This document shows positions 27,345 through 37,244 of a DNA stretch of 64,000 nucleotides, in pieces (position 1 is the stretch's first letter; the number at the start of each line of letters is the position of its first letter). The notes under the pieces were generated by a model, which did not search any database, was not told the DNA's origin, and saw only the letters and a list, made by a program, of their open reading frames with translations. Both the position numbers and the translations under genes were made by a program. Source of the DNA: Sulfopaludibacter sp963815475 (GTDB taxonomy: Bacteria; Acidobacteriota; Terriglobia; Bryobacterales; Bryobacteraceae); contig CAWFHD010000003.1 in the NCBI GenBank assembly GCA_963815475.1, positions 7,874,001-7,938,000 on the forward strand, in the 5' to 3' direction.

Positions 27345-28805
27345 ATGATCGTCATGAAATTCGGCGGTACCTCAGTAGCTTCCGCAACGGCGATTGAATG
27401 GGTTGCGGGCATAGTGCGCCGGCATTTGGAACGCCGGCCGGTCGTGGTGGTGTCCGCCATGGGCAAGACTACAGACCGGCTGCAGGAAATGTTCAACCAT
27501 GCCGCTCGCGGTTCCTCTTACTCGGCATGGCGTCAGTGGGAAGATCTTCGCCAGTTCCACACCCAGGAATCCCGGCGCCTGCTTGGCGAAAATGCGCGAG
27601 CCTTCCTGGAAGAAAAAATTGCGCCGCTGTTTCGCCAACTGCACGATATCCTGATCGAGTTGGAAGAGGGTCGCAAGCCTACCCCAGCGTTGCGCGACCT
27701 GGTGCTGAGCTTCGGCGAACGCTTGTCTAGCGAGGTAGTAACCGCCGCCTTCCAGCACAACGGCATCCCCACCATCCACATGAATTCCCAGGATGTGATC
27801 GTCACCGACAATCAACATACGCGGGCCCTGCCGCTGCTCTGGGAAACTTACGCAAAGCTGCGACGCACGGTCGCGATCGCTGCACGCGACCACGTAGTCG
27901 TGATGGGCGGATTCATCGGCGCAACTGCCGATGGCGCCATCGCGACGCTCGGCCGCGGCGGCAGCGATCTCACGGCATCGTTAGTAGGAGCCGGCATTTC
28001 GGCCAACGAAATCCAGATCTGGACCGACGTGGACGGCATGTTGAGCTGCGATCCCCGCGTTCTGCGCGGCGGCTATTTACTGCGCTCCATCGCATACGAT
28101 GAGGCCGATGAAATGGCCCGTCTGGGCGCCAAGGTGCTCTACCAATCGACAGTGGCCCCGGCCGTGCGCCAGGGCATCTCCATCGTGATCCGCAGTTCGC
28201 GGCATCCGGAGATTGAGGGCACGCTGATCGGACCCAGCGCCGTGCGCAAGCCGGGAACCGTGAAATCCATCGCATGCCGAAGCGGAATGGCTGTAATTCA
28301 TTTGACGGTTCGCGCCGCAGCGGGCCTGCAGCCGATCTCCGCCGGCCTGAACGAGCTTTTCACCCGCAATGGCATTGATGTGCAGTTAGTGCAGGGACGG
28401 CCCGACGGCGTCTCATTCACAGTAGAAGACAGCCCCAAGCTGCCCGATCTACTCCGAGGCATCGACCCCACGGTACAGGTGACCGTGGAAGACCGGATGG
28501 CCATAGTCTCATTGGTGGGCGATGGCATCACCGCAGGCAGCGCGACTCTCGATCGCGCGACCAGTGCTCTGAAGCATGCTTCTATCCGGTTGACCGCTCA
28601 GGGATCGTCGCGCCTTAGTATCAGCGTCGCTGTTCCCGAGGACGGCCTGGGCAGCGCCGTGGAGCAACTCCATCGCGAATTCTTCCGCTCGCCAGATGAC
28701 GAGATCTTTGCGGTGCCACCGGAATCGGCGCCGCTGGCCGCGACTGAAAGCCCTGCGATCCACGAACACGGGTTGGCGCTTAATCTAGCTCAGGCCCACA
28801 GCTAA
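27345..28805 (+). CDS. lysC: Aspartate kinase
   Basis: 486 residues, cytoplasmic; phosphorylates aspartate at the entry to lysine, threonine and methionine synthesis. KFGGTS at residues 5-10 and GFIGATADGAIATLGRGGSDLTA near 190-212 form the ATP/substrate site. Two C-terminal ACT-like regions (around 310-440) should give feedback control. The end (after residue 460) is a short extra tail. First intact chromosomal gene beside the element; no riboswitch was seen in its 94-base upstream gap. Confidence 0.88.
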   Translation: MIVMKFGGTSVASATAIEWVAGIVRRHLERRPVVVVSAMGKTTDRLQEMFNHAARGSSYSAWRQWEDLRQFHTQESRRLLGENARAFLEEKIAPLFRQLHDILIELEEGRKPTPALRDLVLSFGERLSSEVVTAAFQHNGIPTIHMNSQDVIVTDNQHTRALPLLWETYAKLRRTVAIAARDHVVVMGGFIGATADGAIATLGRGGSDLTASLVGAGISANEIQIWTDVDGMLSCDPRVLRGGYLLRSIAYDEADEMARLGAKVLYQSTVAPAVRQGISIVIRSSRHPEIEGTLIGPSAVRKPGTVKSIACRSGMAVIHLTVRAAAGLQPISAGLNELFTRNGIDVQLVQGRPDGVSFTVEDSPKLPDLLRGIDPTVQVTVEDRMAIVSLVGDGITAGSATLDRATSALKHASIRLTAQGSSRLSISVAVPEDGLGSAVEQLHREFFRSPDDEIFAVPPESAPLAATESPAIHEHGLALNLAQAHS

Positions 28806-28806
28806 C

Positions 28807-30006
28807 TTAACAATCCGCGGCACATATCGCCCCCGCTTGGGCCGCCACGGCGAGCAGCGCGTCATCGCGGCCCCACGCTGCGGTCATCTGAAGCCCCACA
28901 GGCAAAGCTCCCGGCAGCGGCACCGAAATCGCCGGCACACCCAGGGCGGTCCAGGGTGCGTTGTTTGAGGGATCGCCGGTGCTCTCCAATCCCTCCGGAG
29001 GCACGCCAGGCGCGGCTGGACTGAGGACCGCCGGGTACTCCCAGAGGACTTCGCGCACTACAGCCCGCATCTGCTCCACAAACCCGCGCGCGTCCTCGTA
29101 CTGCGCTACCGGGATGGTTAGACCATGCTCCACCAGTCGCGCCAAGCGAATGCCGATGCGGTCGCCGAACTGCTGAAAGCGGGCGGCATGCGTGCGGGCG
29201 CCTTCATAATCGTTGATGGTGCGCGCGGCGTCGATCAGGCGGCCCCACCCGGCGGGCACTTCGAGCACATCCACCGCCACGTCCGCGGCGCGCAGCCGTT
29301 CCACCGCATCCTCGACCGCGGAGGTCATGGCCGCGTCGGCAGGCAGCGGGAGGTAGGCGGCGCGGTGCAACTCGGCTGACACACCGCCGCCGAATCCGCG
29401 CGACCATAGCGCGACCATATCGTCGACGGTCTGCGTGAAGAAGCCCACGGTGTCCAGCGACGGAGCGAATACCAGCATTCCCTCGTTCGGGATCAATCCG
29501 AAAGTCGGCTTGAAACCGCACACCCCGCAATACGATGCGGGCCGCACCACCGAACCCATGGTCTGCGTGCCGAGCGTGAACGGCGCCATCCCGGCAGCAA
29601 CAGCAGCCGCCGAGCCGGACGAACTTCCGCCCGGTGAGTGGCCGGGCAGGCGCGGATTGCGTGTAGGCGCCGGATCGAACGACGCGAAGGCGGTAGTGTG
29701 TGTCTTGCCCAGCAGAATCGCGCCGGAACTCCGCAGGTCCGTGATGAGCGCTGCATCGAACGTGCTCCGACGGCCCGCATACAATGCCGAACCATACTGC
29801 GTCGGCAAGCCGCGAGTTTCGAAGATGTCCTTGGCGCCGAACGGCATTCCGTTCAGAGGGCCCGATTCGAGCGGCGGCTGTGGGTCCACTACCACCCATG
29901 CGCGGATTTCCCCATCCACTTCAGCGATGCGGCGGAGGCACAGGTCCGTCAGATCCTGTGCGGTCTTCTCGCCCGACTCCAGCCACCGTAGGAACTTCAG
30001 GAACAC
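28807..30006 (-). CDS. Amidase-signature hydrolase
   Basis: 399 residues from GTG 30006, 7 bases after the upstream stop; a longer frame overlaps that gene. Catalytic triad elements: K in PFGAKDIF near residue 57, the Gly/Ser signature GGSSSGSAAAVAAGMAPF near 125-142, and the second Ser in QTMGSVVRPAS near 150. Amidase-signature enzymes hydrolyse diverse amides. GatA is unlikely, since no GatB or GatC is adjacent and the protein is short. Probably in an operon with the secreted hydrolase upstream. Confidence 0.8.
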   Translation of the reverse strand: MFLKFLRWLESGEKTAQDLTDLCLRRIAEVDGEIRAWVVVDPQPPLESGPLNGMPFGAKDIFETRGLPTQYGSALYAGRRSTFDAALITDLRSSGAILLGKTHTTAFASFDPAPTRNPRLPGHSPGGSSSGSAAAVAAGMAPFTLGTQTMGSVVRPASYCGVCGFKPTFGLIPNEGMLVFAPSLDTVGFFTQTVDDMVALWSRGFGGGVSAELHRAAYLPLPADAAMTSAVEDAVERLRAADVAVDVLEVPAGWGRLIDAARTINDYEGARTHAARFQQFGDRIGIRLARLVEHGLTIPVAQYEDARGFVEQMRAVVREVLWEYPAVLSPAAPGVPPEGLESTGDPSNNAPWTALGVPAISVPLPGALPVGLQMTAAWGRDDALLAVAAQAGAICAADC

Positions 30007-30013
30007 CGCGCGC

Positions 30014-31906
30014 TCACATTCTCCACGCTTCGTCGAAGAAGCCGGCGCGCACAATCTTGCCAGTCCCGACATCCATCACGGCATAGTCGGGCAGCTTGGG
30101 CGTCTGCCGCGAATTGCTGGTAGCGGCCTCATTGGCGAAAGTGAAGCCACTGTTCAGCACCACATACTTTTTCGGGTTCAATGGGTTGGGGTAGATCAAG
30201 ATCGGCGCGTGCGCAGCGTCCGACCAGTCGGCGGGCAGTTTGTCGGCAAGGCGCGCCAGGATGCGATTGCTGCCAGGGTCGCCCCAGAGCACCAGGTTGC
30301 TGGAGGCGATATCGGCGTCGGTGATGTCACGGTCGTCGCGGACCTGCGCATCGCCGCGGAACTGGCGGCGCCAATCGGTGATGGCGCGCTGCTCGGCTTC
30401 GGCGGCCCATTTCGCCACCGCGGGCGAACGCGGCGTGCCGGTCGGCGATACAAAGATGAAGCTATCCAGGAAGGCGTCGTCGATGGGCCCTTGCAGGCCA
30501 TGCCTCTTGTGCAGGCCCGCTATTTCGGAGGTTTCGGCGACGGCCCAGCGGCCATCCATCTTGCGGAAGTGCGCCTCCCAGGAGCGGTCGGACATCGGGC
30601 CCGGCGGTGTCAGTTTCTGGCCATCGATGGTGACTGCGGGTTTGTGCGCGGGATCCAGTACGCAGCCGCCGGGTCCCATCTGAATCGTGAAGGCATCCAC
30701 ATTTGCGGTCTCCACGTTCACCGCGGTATCGCCAACGATTTCGCCATTCAGTCTGGCGCGCACCCAATGATGCGTCATCGCGTCCACGGCCAGCCAATTC
30801 ATCCGGTTGTAAGCCAGGGTCCAGGTGGTGAAGTTGACTTTGCGCGGGTAGGGATCGCGGCCGCGTTCGGCGATGGCGTCGAGCATCCGTTCAATCTCGA
30901 TCTTGGAATCGGGATGATACTTGTGCGCCGTCTGCGGACCGATGACGCGAATCAGCCGCAGCCCCTCTTCGGCCATGGCATGATCCATGACATCGGAGGA
31001 CTGGCGCTGCGGGTCGATCTCGCCGTGATACGCGACAATCGGCAGGTTGCGCAGATTGGCGGCGTAATCGGTGGCGTCGTAGAGGTGCCAGAGCGTCTGC
31101 TCCCATGCCGGCGGGGCTTTGTTGCCGGTCAACTTGAGCTTTTGATACTGCGCCGTTTCGGCGAACCCGGCGCCGGGAGACGCCGCGGCGAACAGTCCGC
31201 CATAGTGCGCCGCGAGGTGCCAGACCGATGCGCCGCCCATGCTGAAGCCTCGCACCAGAATGCGATTCTCGTCGATGGCATACTGGCGCTTCACGGCGTC
31301 GAGCGCTTCGAAGAAGTCCACCTCCCCGGCGAACTTGCTGGCGTTGCAGTAGCGGCCGTAGAGATGGAGCACGATGGTATCGCGCGGCCGAAATTCGCCC
31401 GGGTTGCGCTGGCGGTCGCTGAGAAACGCGACTTGGCTGAGGACTTCGCTGCGGCCATGAAACCACGCATCCAGCCTCCAGGCGTGCGGCGCATTCAGTG
31501 AATAGGAAGGCGGCACCACCAGCCCGTATGGCTGCACGCTGCGGTCGATTTTCGAAATGTAGCCGCGGACCACCAGGCCGGTTGCGGTGCTCCAGGGCGC
31601 CTGGCCTTCGGCAAGCTGGGCGGCGCGCTCCTCACCTTCTTTCAGCAGTTGGCGCGCCTTCGCTATCTCGTCCGCCTTGAAGAACTCGTTGTCTTGAAGA
31701 GCGTAGCGGACGGCTTCCTGATAAATGAGGACGTCGGGGAGCAGCGGATTGGCTTTGAGTTTGGCGATGGAAGCGCGGAGATGGTCGAGGCCGGCTTGCA
31801 GTTCGGTGCGATCCTGCGGGGAGATTTCGATGCCGGACGGCGGTACCTGCTTGGGCTGGGACATGGCAGCTATGGCGGCCAAAAGAAGATAAGGCAGGCT
31901 CTTCAT
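30014..31906 (-). CDS. Secreted S9-type serine hydrolase
   Basis: About 630 residues from ATG 31906, chosen because it gives a signal peptide (MKSLPYLLLAAIAAMSQP). The alpha/beta-hydrolase nucleophile elbow RGFSMGGASVWHLAAHYGG lies near residue 225, and a later D/H pair (YHGEIDPQRQ near 290, TAHKYHPDS near 325) fits a catalytic triad. The C-terminal 250 residues are a separate domain with Asp/Gly-rich beta segments. A peptidase or esterase acting on exported substrates; family is S9-like by pattern. Confidence 0.7.
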   Translation of the reverse strand: MKSLPYLLLAAIAAMSQPKQVPPSGIEISPQDRTELQAGLDHLRASIAKLKANPLLPDVLIYQEAVRYALQDNEFFKADEIAKARQLLKEGEERAAQLAEGQAPWSTATGLVVRGYISKIDRSVQPYGLVVPPSYSLNAPHAWRLDAWFHGRSEVLSQVAFLSDRQRNPGEFRPRDTIVLHLYGRYCNASKFAGEVDFFEALDAVKRQYAIDENRILVRGFSMGGASVWHLAAHYGGLFAAASPGAGFAETAQYQKLKLTGNKAPPAWEQTLWHLYDATDYAANLRNLPIVAYHGEIDPQRQSSDVMDHAMAEEGLRLIRVIGPQTAHKYHPDSKIEIERMLDAIAERGRDPYPRKVNFTTWTLAYNRMNWLAVDAMTHHWVRARLNGEIVGDTAVNVETANVDAFTIQMGPGGCVLDPAHKPAVTIDGQKLTPPGPMSDRSWEAHFRKMDGRWAVAETSEIAGLHKRHGLQGPIDDAFLDSFIFVSPTGTPRSPAVAKWAAEAEQRAITDWRRQFRGDAQVRDDRDITDADIASSNLVLWGDPGSNRILARLADKLPADWSDAAHAPILIYPNPLNPKKYVVLNSGFTFANEAATSNSRQTPKLPDYAVMDVGTGKIVRAGFFDEAWRM

Positions 31907-32044
31907 GCTCCATTCATTATGCAATGGACATGATGTAAGTTTGAGAGCGTGAGCGCCGGGACATCGATATCACTTGACGAATAACCGCTTGGTAGTGGAA
32001 CTGTCCGGCTAATTGTGGTTCAATCAGTTTTTCAGAGCCGCAAC

Positions 32045-33448
32045 ATGTCCTTCATCCACGACGATTTTCTTCTCAGCAACAAGACTGCTCGCCGGCTATT
32101 TCACGAGCACGCGGAAAACGAGCCGATCCTCGACTACCATTGCCACTTGCCACCGCAGGACCTGGCCGCGAATCGCCAGTTCAAGAACCTGTTCGAGATC
32201 TGGCTGGAGGGCGACCACTACAAATGGCGCGCCATGCGGGCCAACGGTGTTGCCGAGCGGTTCTGCACAGGCGACTCCTCTCCCAAGGAAAAGTTCCTGG
32301 CATGGGCCCGCACGGTGCCGCACACCCTTCGCAATCCCCTATATCACTGGACGCATCTGGAATTGAAGCGGTACTTCGGCATCGATGAACTGCTCGACGA
32401 ATCGAGCGCCGAGCGTATTTGGGAGCAGTGCAACGGCGTGCTGGGCACCAATGAATTGCGCGCTCACGGCATTCTCGGCAAGTTTCACGTGAAGGCCGTT
32501 TGCACCACCGACGACCCCACCGACGATCTCGGCTGCCACAAAGCCATCGCCGCGTCCGGCCTCGCCACCAAAGTCTTCCCCACCTATCGTCCCGACAAAG
32601 CGCTCAACGTCCATCTGCCTTCGGCGTTCAACCCATGGGTGGAGCGTCTGGAAGCCGCCAGCAACACCAGCATCGGCAGTTTGACGGACTTCGTGAGCGC
32701 GCTCAAGAAACGCCACGATTTCTTTCACCAGATGGGCGGCCGCCTGTCCGACCACGGCCTGAATCACCCCTTCGCCGATTTCTGCTCGGAGCGCGAAGCC
32801 TCGGCCATCTTCGACCGCGCCCGCGCCGGCCATGCCGCATCCGCCGAAGAACAACGCCGCTTCGCTTCCAACATGATGCTGGAGTTTGGCCGCTGGGATG
32901 CAGAAAAGGGCTGGACCAAGCAGTTGCACCTGTGCGCCCGCCGCAATAACAACAGCCGCCGCTTCCAGGAACTGGGGCCGGACACCGGGTTCGACTCGAT
33001 CGGCGATTGGCCGCAAGCCGACGCGTTAGGCGGCTACCTGGATCGCCTCGATCAGGAAAATGCCCTCCCGAAAATGGTGCTGTACAACCTCAATCCCGCC
33101 GATAACTATATCGTCGCGACGATGGTCGGCAATTTTCAGGACGGGTCCATCGCGGGCAAGATCCAGTTCGGCAGTGGTTGGTGGTTCCTCGATCAGAAAG
33201 AAGCCATGACCTGGCAGATGAATGCCTTGTCCAATTGCGGCCTGATCTCAAAATTCGTGGGGATGCTCACTGACTCGCGGTCCTTCATGTCGTATCCGCG
33301 GCACGAATATTTCCGGCGCGTATTGTGCGATCTGTTTGGCAAGGATATCGAAGCGGGCGAGATTCCCGACAACGATGCGCTGGTCGGCCCAACGATCCGC
33401 AACATCTGCTACGGCAATGCGCACCGGTTCCTCGGACTACTCGGCTGA
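32045..33448 (+). CDS. uxaC: Glucuronate isomerase
   Basis: 467 residues from ATG 32045, matching the UxaC N-terminus (MSFIHDDFLLSNKTARRLFH). Metal-binding LDYHCHLPPQDLA near residue 28-40, FEIWLEGDHYKWRAMRANGV near 53-72, and the C-terminal RNICYGNAHRFLG are hallmark segments of uronate isomerases. It converts glucuronate/galacturonate to the ketose in uronic-acid catabolism. No other uronate genes adjoin it, though a GH28 enzyme lies 28 kb away. Confidence 0.92.
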   Translation: MSFIHDDFLLSNKTARRLFHEHAENEPILDYHCHLPPQDLAANRQFKNLFEIWLEGDHYKWRAMRANGVAERFCTGDSSPKEKFLAWARTVPHTLRNPLYHWTHLELKRYFGIDELLDESSAERIWEQCNGVLGTNELRAHGILGKFHVKAVCTTDDPTDDLGCHKAIAASGLATKVFPTYRPDKALNVHLPSAFNPWVERLEAASNTSIGSLTDFVSALKKRHDFFHQMGGRLSDHGLNHPFADFCSEREASAIFDRARAGHAASAEEQRRFASNMMLEFGRWDAEKGWTKQLHLCARRNNNSRRFQELGPDTGFDSIGDWPQADALGGYLDRLDQENALPKMVLYNLNPADNYIVATMVGNFQDGSIAGKIQFGSGWWFLDQKEAMTWQMNALSNCGLISKFVGMLTDSRSFMSYPRHEYFRRVLCDLFGKDIEAGEIPDNDALVGPTIRNICYGNAHRFLGLLG

Positions 33449-33491
33449 GTCATTCATCGGCGGCCGTCAGGGAATGATCTCTGGCGGTCGG

Positions 33492-33749
33492 CTAATGAGT
33501 GTCGGTGTCGGCGTCGGCCCCGGACGAGGATGTGGCGCCGGACGAAACGCCCGGGCCCGCGGTGGCTCCTGCAGCCGTCCCGGCGTTGGCGATGGAAGTA
33601 TTGGAATTGCTCCACAATGCTGCCATTCCACCCGAAACATGCCAGAAGATTCCCAAGGCAATCAGGGCTATCAGCGCCGTGATGAGACACCACTCGGAGA
33701 GATCTTGACCTTCGTTTCTACCTAGAAAACTACGCACTGCTTTCCACAC
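33492..33749 (-). CDS. Flp-type IVb pilin-like protein
   Basis: 85 residues. FLGRNEGQDLSEWCLITALIALIALGIFWHV near residues 8-38 carries the Flp/Fap signature: a charged cleavage region with E-G-Q-D-L-x-E followed by one hydrophobic helix. The C-terminal 40 residues are Ala/Gly/Ser/Thr-rich. No tad assembly genes are near, as is common for scattered Flp genes. The short open region 33,750-33,903 holds an AT-rich stretch that could be its promoter. Confidence 0.7.
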   Translation of the reverse strand: MWKAVRSFLGRNEGQDLSEWCLITALIALIALGIFWHVSGGMAALWSNSNTSIANAGTAAGATAGPGVSSGATSSSGADADTDTH

Positions 33750-33903
33750 GATTGTTAGTACCTATGGGCATTCTAGGACTGTCGAAGGCATAAGGACTAT
33801 CCTGTATTTGGTAAATCGGGGATATCCTTTATGCAAGGCGGGTATTTTCGGGATGGCCTCTGAAGATTTGCAACATACTTGCCGATAAGGAATTGGGAGT
33901 AAA

Positions 33904-34548
33904 ATGCCACCGTCCATCACGACCTTCGGCGAGACCGTGTGGAGCCTTCCGCCACTGATTCTGCACCCGTTTAATGAACGGGTTCCGCCGTCGACTCTTC
34001 TCGAAAACTCACGCGCGGCCTTGATCCTTTCCGGTCTGGTACCCAGCGACGGTTCGGATCACGAGGAATTGAAACGCCGCCTTCTCTCCGGCCGTTATGC
34101 CGAAATCCGCATGCTCTTCTTCCTGGGGAAAGATGTCTTCCGCTGGATCGATCAATGCGTGGAATGGACAGAAAGAGAACCCGAACTGGCCGGAGCGGAC
34201 GTGCAGCGCCAGAGTTTCGCGACACTGCTGACATCCAATCCGCCGGACGCTGTAAAGGAGAAACTGGTTCGTTGGGGGGTGGCCGATTATTCGTCGATCT
34301 TCTCGCGCGCTATCGGACTGAACGCCCTGTTTATCCAGCCCCCTATGTTCGACGGACTGGCCGAGGAATTCCTGCGCAGCTACCACCGCTACGCCGATTT
34401 CCTGTATCAGTGCTACATCCAATCCGAACCCCACCGGATCATAGCCTCGCAAAACTTCAACTTCGAGCTCTACGCCTCTGGAGAATACTCCAGGTTGCTG
34501 GAAACCGAGTGGGGCACGAACGAAGATCTTTCCGAACCGCGGCCGTAG
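33904..34548 (+). CDS. Hypothetical cytoplasmic protein
   Basis: 214 residues with GGGAG 6 bases before the ATG. No signal, span or recognised motif; helical, with several conserved-looking aromatic stretches (EIRMLFFLGKDVFRWIDQCVEW near 68-89; LRSYHRYADFLYQCYIQSEP near 160-180). Function unknown. Confidence 0.65.
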   Translation: MPPSITTFGETVWSLPPLILHPFNERVPPSTLLENSRAALILSGLVPSDGSDHEELKRRLLSGRYAEIRMLFFLGKDVFRWIDQCVEWTEREPELAGADVQRQSFATLLTSNPPDAVKEKLVRWGVADYSSIFSRAIGLNALFIQPPMFDGLAEEFLRSYHRYADFLYQCYIQSEPHRIIASQNFNFELYASGEYSRLLETEWGTNEDLSEPRP

Positions 34549-34674
34549 CGGGGACGAGTGTCTTCCCTGGTGTTCCGAATTCCAAGAACTCCTGATCTCC
34601 GGCTCCGCTGCCGCCTACGCCGGTAGTTCAGCACTTCCCCGCCGTTTCGTATTGACATGGCAGCCGTCGGCCTG

Positions 34675-34690
34675 CTTAACTATAGTTAAG
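34675..34690. promoter_or_regulatory. Perfect 16-bp palindrome, probable metalloregulator operator
   Basis: CTTAACTATAGTTAAG. A TTGACA at 34652-34657 lies 18 bases before TTAACT within the palindrome, so the operator would overlap the -10 of the transporter promoter. A DtxR/MntR-type regulator is inferred from the downstream Nramp gene. Confidence 0.55.
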
Positions 34691-34705
34691 TTGGCTACCG
34701 GATCT

Positions 34706-36592
34706 GTGCGACCCGAATCCCGATCGCTCGCCGATGTTCACTCCACCGTAGGAACGTCGCAGGTCTCCTTCTGGCGGCGTCTCTTCGCCTTCGCCGGACC
34801 CGCCTATCTGGTCAGCGTCGGCTACATGGATCCCGGCAACTGGGCCACCGACCTCGAAGGCGGCGCCCGCTTCGGCTATCGACTCCTCTGGGTCCTGCTC
34901 ATGTCGAACGCCATGGCCATCCTGCTGCAGACCCTCAGCGCCCGCCTCGGCATCGTCTCCGGCCGCGATCTCGCCCAAGCTTGCCGCGAAACCTATCCCC
35001 GCCGGATCAATTTGGCGATGTGGGGACTGTGCGAAATCGCCATCGCCGCCTGCGACCTTGCCGAAGTCCTGGGCGCGGCCATCGGGCTCAATCTCCTTTT
35101 CCACATCCCTCTGCTGGCCGGCGTCCTGATCACTGCCGCCGATACGCTGCTGCTGCTCTGGTTCCAAAGCTTCGGCATCCGCGCCATTGAGGCCTTCGTG
35201 CTCGCCCTCATCGCCGTGATGGCCGGCTGTTTCTGCATCGAGATTATCTGGGCGAAACCCTCTGCCGCAGAAATGTTCACTGGGCTGCTGCCGCATCTCG
35301 ATCGCAGCACACTCTACCTCACAGTGGGAATCCTCGGCGCCACCGTGATGCCGCACAATCTCTACCTGCACTCGGCGCTGGTGCAGACCCGTCACATCGG
35401 CCAAACCGACGAGGGCAAACGAAGCGCGTGCCGCTACAACCTGATCGATTCCGTAGTAGCGCTGAACGGCGCCATGCTGGTGAACTGCGCCATCCTGGTG
35501 ATGTCGGCCGCCGTCTTTTTCAAGAACCACATCGTGGTCACCGAAATTCAGCAGGCGCATGTCCTGCTGGCGCCTCTGCTGGGCACATCGCTTGCGGGCG
35601 CGCTCTTCGCCATCGCCCTGCTCTGCTCCGGGCAATCGTCCACCCTCACTGGCACGCTGGCCGGCCAGGTGGTCATGGAAGGCTACCTGAATTTCCGTAT
35701 GCGCCCGTGGCTGCGGCGGCTCATCACCCGAACCGTCGCCATCGTCCCCGCGGCTGTCACCATCTACATCTCCGGCGACAAGGCCACGCTCCCGCTGCTG
35801 CTGTTGAGCCAGGCCGTCATCAGCATGCAGCTTCCCTTCGCCGTCATCCCCCTGATCCACTTCACGGGCGACCCGGCGCGCATGGGCAAGTTCGCCAATG
35901 CCGCCTGGGTTCGCGTGCTGTCCTGGGTCGTCGCCGCCGTGATCGTCGGGCTCAACGCCTTGCTCGTGGTGCAAGAGATCGGCGAATGGCTCGGTAGCGC
36001 GGGTCGCTGGCGTCCCCTGGTCTGGACAATCACCGTCCCGACCGCCGTAGGGATGCTAATCCTGCTGGTTTGGATTACAGTCGCGCCCCTGATTACGCGG
36101 CGACGCCTGGCCAAGTCGCCGGTCACTCTGCCACAGACGGCTGGCGCCCAACCGGCGGCGGTTCCTGTTTATCACCGCATTCTGCTGCCGCTCGACCACA
36201 CCGATCTCGACCAGTTGGCGCTCAACCACGCCGCCGCCATGGCCAAACTCTACGACGCCAAGGTCTACCTGCTGCACGTAGAGGAAGGCGTCACCAGCCA
36301 AATTTACGGCCCCGATTCCTCCACCGCCGAGGTGGAAGCGGGCGAGCAGTACCTGGAGCGCATCGCACAATCGCTCCGCGATCAAGGAATCGCAGTCGAG
36401 ACAGCGATCTCCCACTCGTCCTCGCCGCGTAAAGCGATCGTGCGCTATGCGAAGGAGGTCGCCCCCGACTTGGTCATCATGGGAGCGCACGGCCACGGCG
36501 GCCTCAAAGATCTGATCTTCGGCAACACGATCAACCCCGTCAGGCATCTCTTGCAGGTGCCTATGCTGATCGTGCGACCGGGAAAAACCTGA
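34706..36592 (+). CDS. mntH: Nramp divalent-metal transporter fused to a UspA domain
   Basis: About 628 residues from GTG 34706; longer starts would place the operator inside the gene. Residues 25-430 are an eleven-span Nramp transporter with the metal-site motifs MDPGNWATD (span 1) and VMPHNLYLHS (span 6), importing Mn(II)/Fe(II) with protons. Residues about 485-628 are a universal stress protein domain: YHRILLPLDHTDLDQLALNHAA and the nucleotide-binding GAHGHGGLKDLIFGNTINPV. The domain may sense ATP or stress and tune transport (inference). Confidence 0.85.
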   Translation: MRPESRSLADVHSTVGTSQVSFWRRLFAFAGPAYLVSVGYMDPGNWATDLEGGARFGYRLLWVLLMSNAMAILLQTLSARLGIVSGRDLAQACRETYPRRINLAMWGLCEIAIAACDLAEVLGAAIGLNLLFHIPLLAGVLITAADTLLLLWFQSFGIRAIEAFVLALIAVMAGCFCIEIIWAKPSAAEMFTGLLPHLDRSTLYLTVGILGATVMPHNLYLHSALVQTRHIGQTDEGKRSACRYNLIDSVVALNGAMLVNCAILVMSAAVFFKNHIVVTEIQQAHVLLAPLLGTSLAGALFAIALLCSGQSSTLTGTLAGQVVMEGYLNFRMRPWLRRLITRTVAIVPAAVTIYISGDKATLPLLLLSQAVISMQLPFAVIPLIHFTGDPARMGKFANAAWVRVLSWVVAAVIVGLNALLVVQEIGEWLGSAGRWRPLVWTITVPTAVGMLILLVWITVAPLITRRRLAKSPVTLPQTAGAQPAAVPVYHRILLPLDHTDLDQLALNHAAAMAKLYDAKVYLLHVEEGVTSQIYGPDSSTAEVEAGEQYLERIAQSLRDQGIAVETAISHSSSPRKAIVRYAKEVAPDLVIMGAHGHGGLKDLIFGNTINPVRHLLQVPMLIVRPGKT

Positions 36593-36692
36593 GTCACATC
36601 TGTGACAGCCTGCCTCAGCAGCGTGTCCCAGCAACACAGAATGGTTCCACCGAACTGCTACAAGGTGTTTAATTTCATTGAGATTCCCTGGT

Positions 36693-37244
36693 ATGAGAAA
36701 TGCTTTTCAACAGTCCGTGAAGCGCCACTTCCTGCTCGTGCTTTTGCTGTGCGTGTGGACCTCACCGCTGCAGAGCGCCACTCTGCAGCGGCTCTCGATG
36801 ACCGATATGATTGGGCAGTCGGCCGCCATCGAACGGGCCAAAGTGCTCGGTTCGTACACCGCCGCGCAAGGCCCGGTTATCTATACTCACTACAAACTGC
36901 AGGTTTCGGAACAACTGAAAGGCAGCGCGATCTCTGAGATTGTAGTGCCAGGCGGCGCGGCAAATGGCATCCAACAGTTCTTCCCTGGCGCGCCCCAGTT
37001 TCAGGCGGGCGACGAATTCGTATTCTTCCTGTGGACCAGTAAAGCCGGTTTGACTCAGGTGATCGGACTGACCCAAGGCCTGTTCGCCATCGCACCGGGA
37101 GGCTCCCCCGATCCCTCGGTCACGCGCGCCGCGAGCACGGAATTGATGCTCGACAGCAGCACCGGCCATCCCGTGAAAGATCAGACGCTGGTGATGAAAT
37201 TAAGCGACCTGCGCGCCCAAATCGGTAAGGGCGCGAGCCAATGA
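36693..37244 (+). CDS. Secreted hypothetical protein upstream of a metzincin
   Basis: 183 residues from ATG 36693 with a signal peptide (residues 1-28, FLLVLLLCVWTSPLQSA). The mature part is a compact beta-rich domain (YTHYKLQVSEQLKGSAISEIVVPGG, FQAGDEFVFFLW) seen in acidobacterial secreted proteins. The TGA stop overlaps the next ATG, so it is translationally coupled to the metalloprotease and may be its partner or inhibitor. Confidence 0.65.
   Translation: MRNAFQQSVKRHFLLVLLLCVWTSPLQSATLQRLSMTDMIGQSAAIERAKVLGSYTAAQGPVIYTHYKLQVSEQLKGSAISEIVVPGGAANGIQQFFPGAPQFQAGDEFVFFLWTSKAGLTQVIGLTQGLFAIAPGGSPDPSVTRAASTELMLDSSTGHPVKDQTLVMKLSDLRAQIGKGASQ

Noticed and set aside
29435..31501. 688-codon plus-strand ORF
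   Set aside because: It is antisense to the amidase and S9-type hydrolase genes, with composition typical of a high-GC shadow frame.
34652..34705. ATG 34652 as the start of the Nramp gene
   Set aside because: It would put the -35 box and the perfect palindrome inside the coding sequence and adds 18 residues before the GTG that are not Nramp-like.
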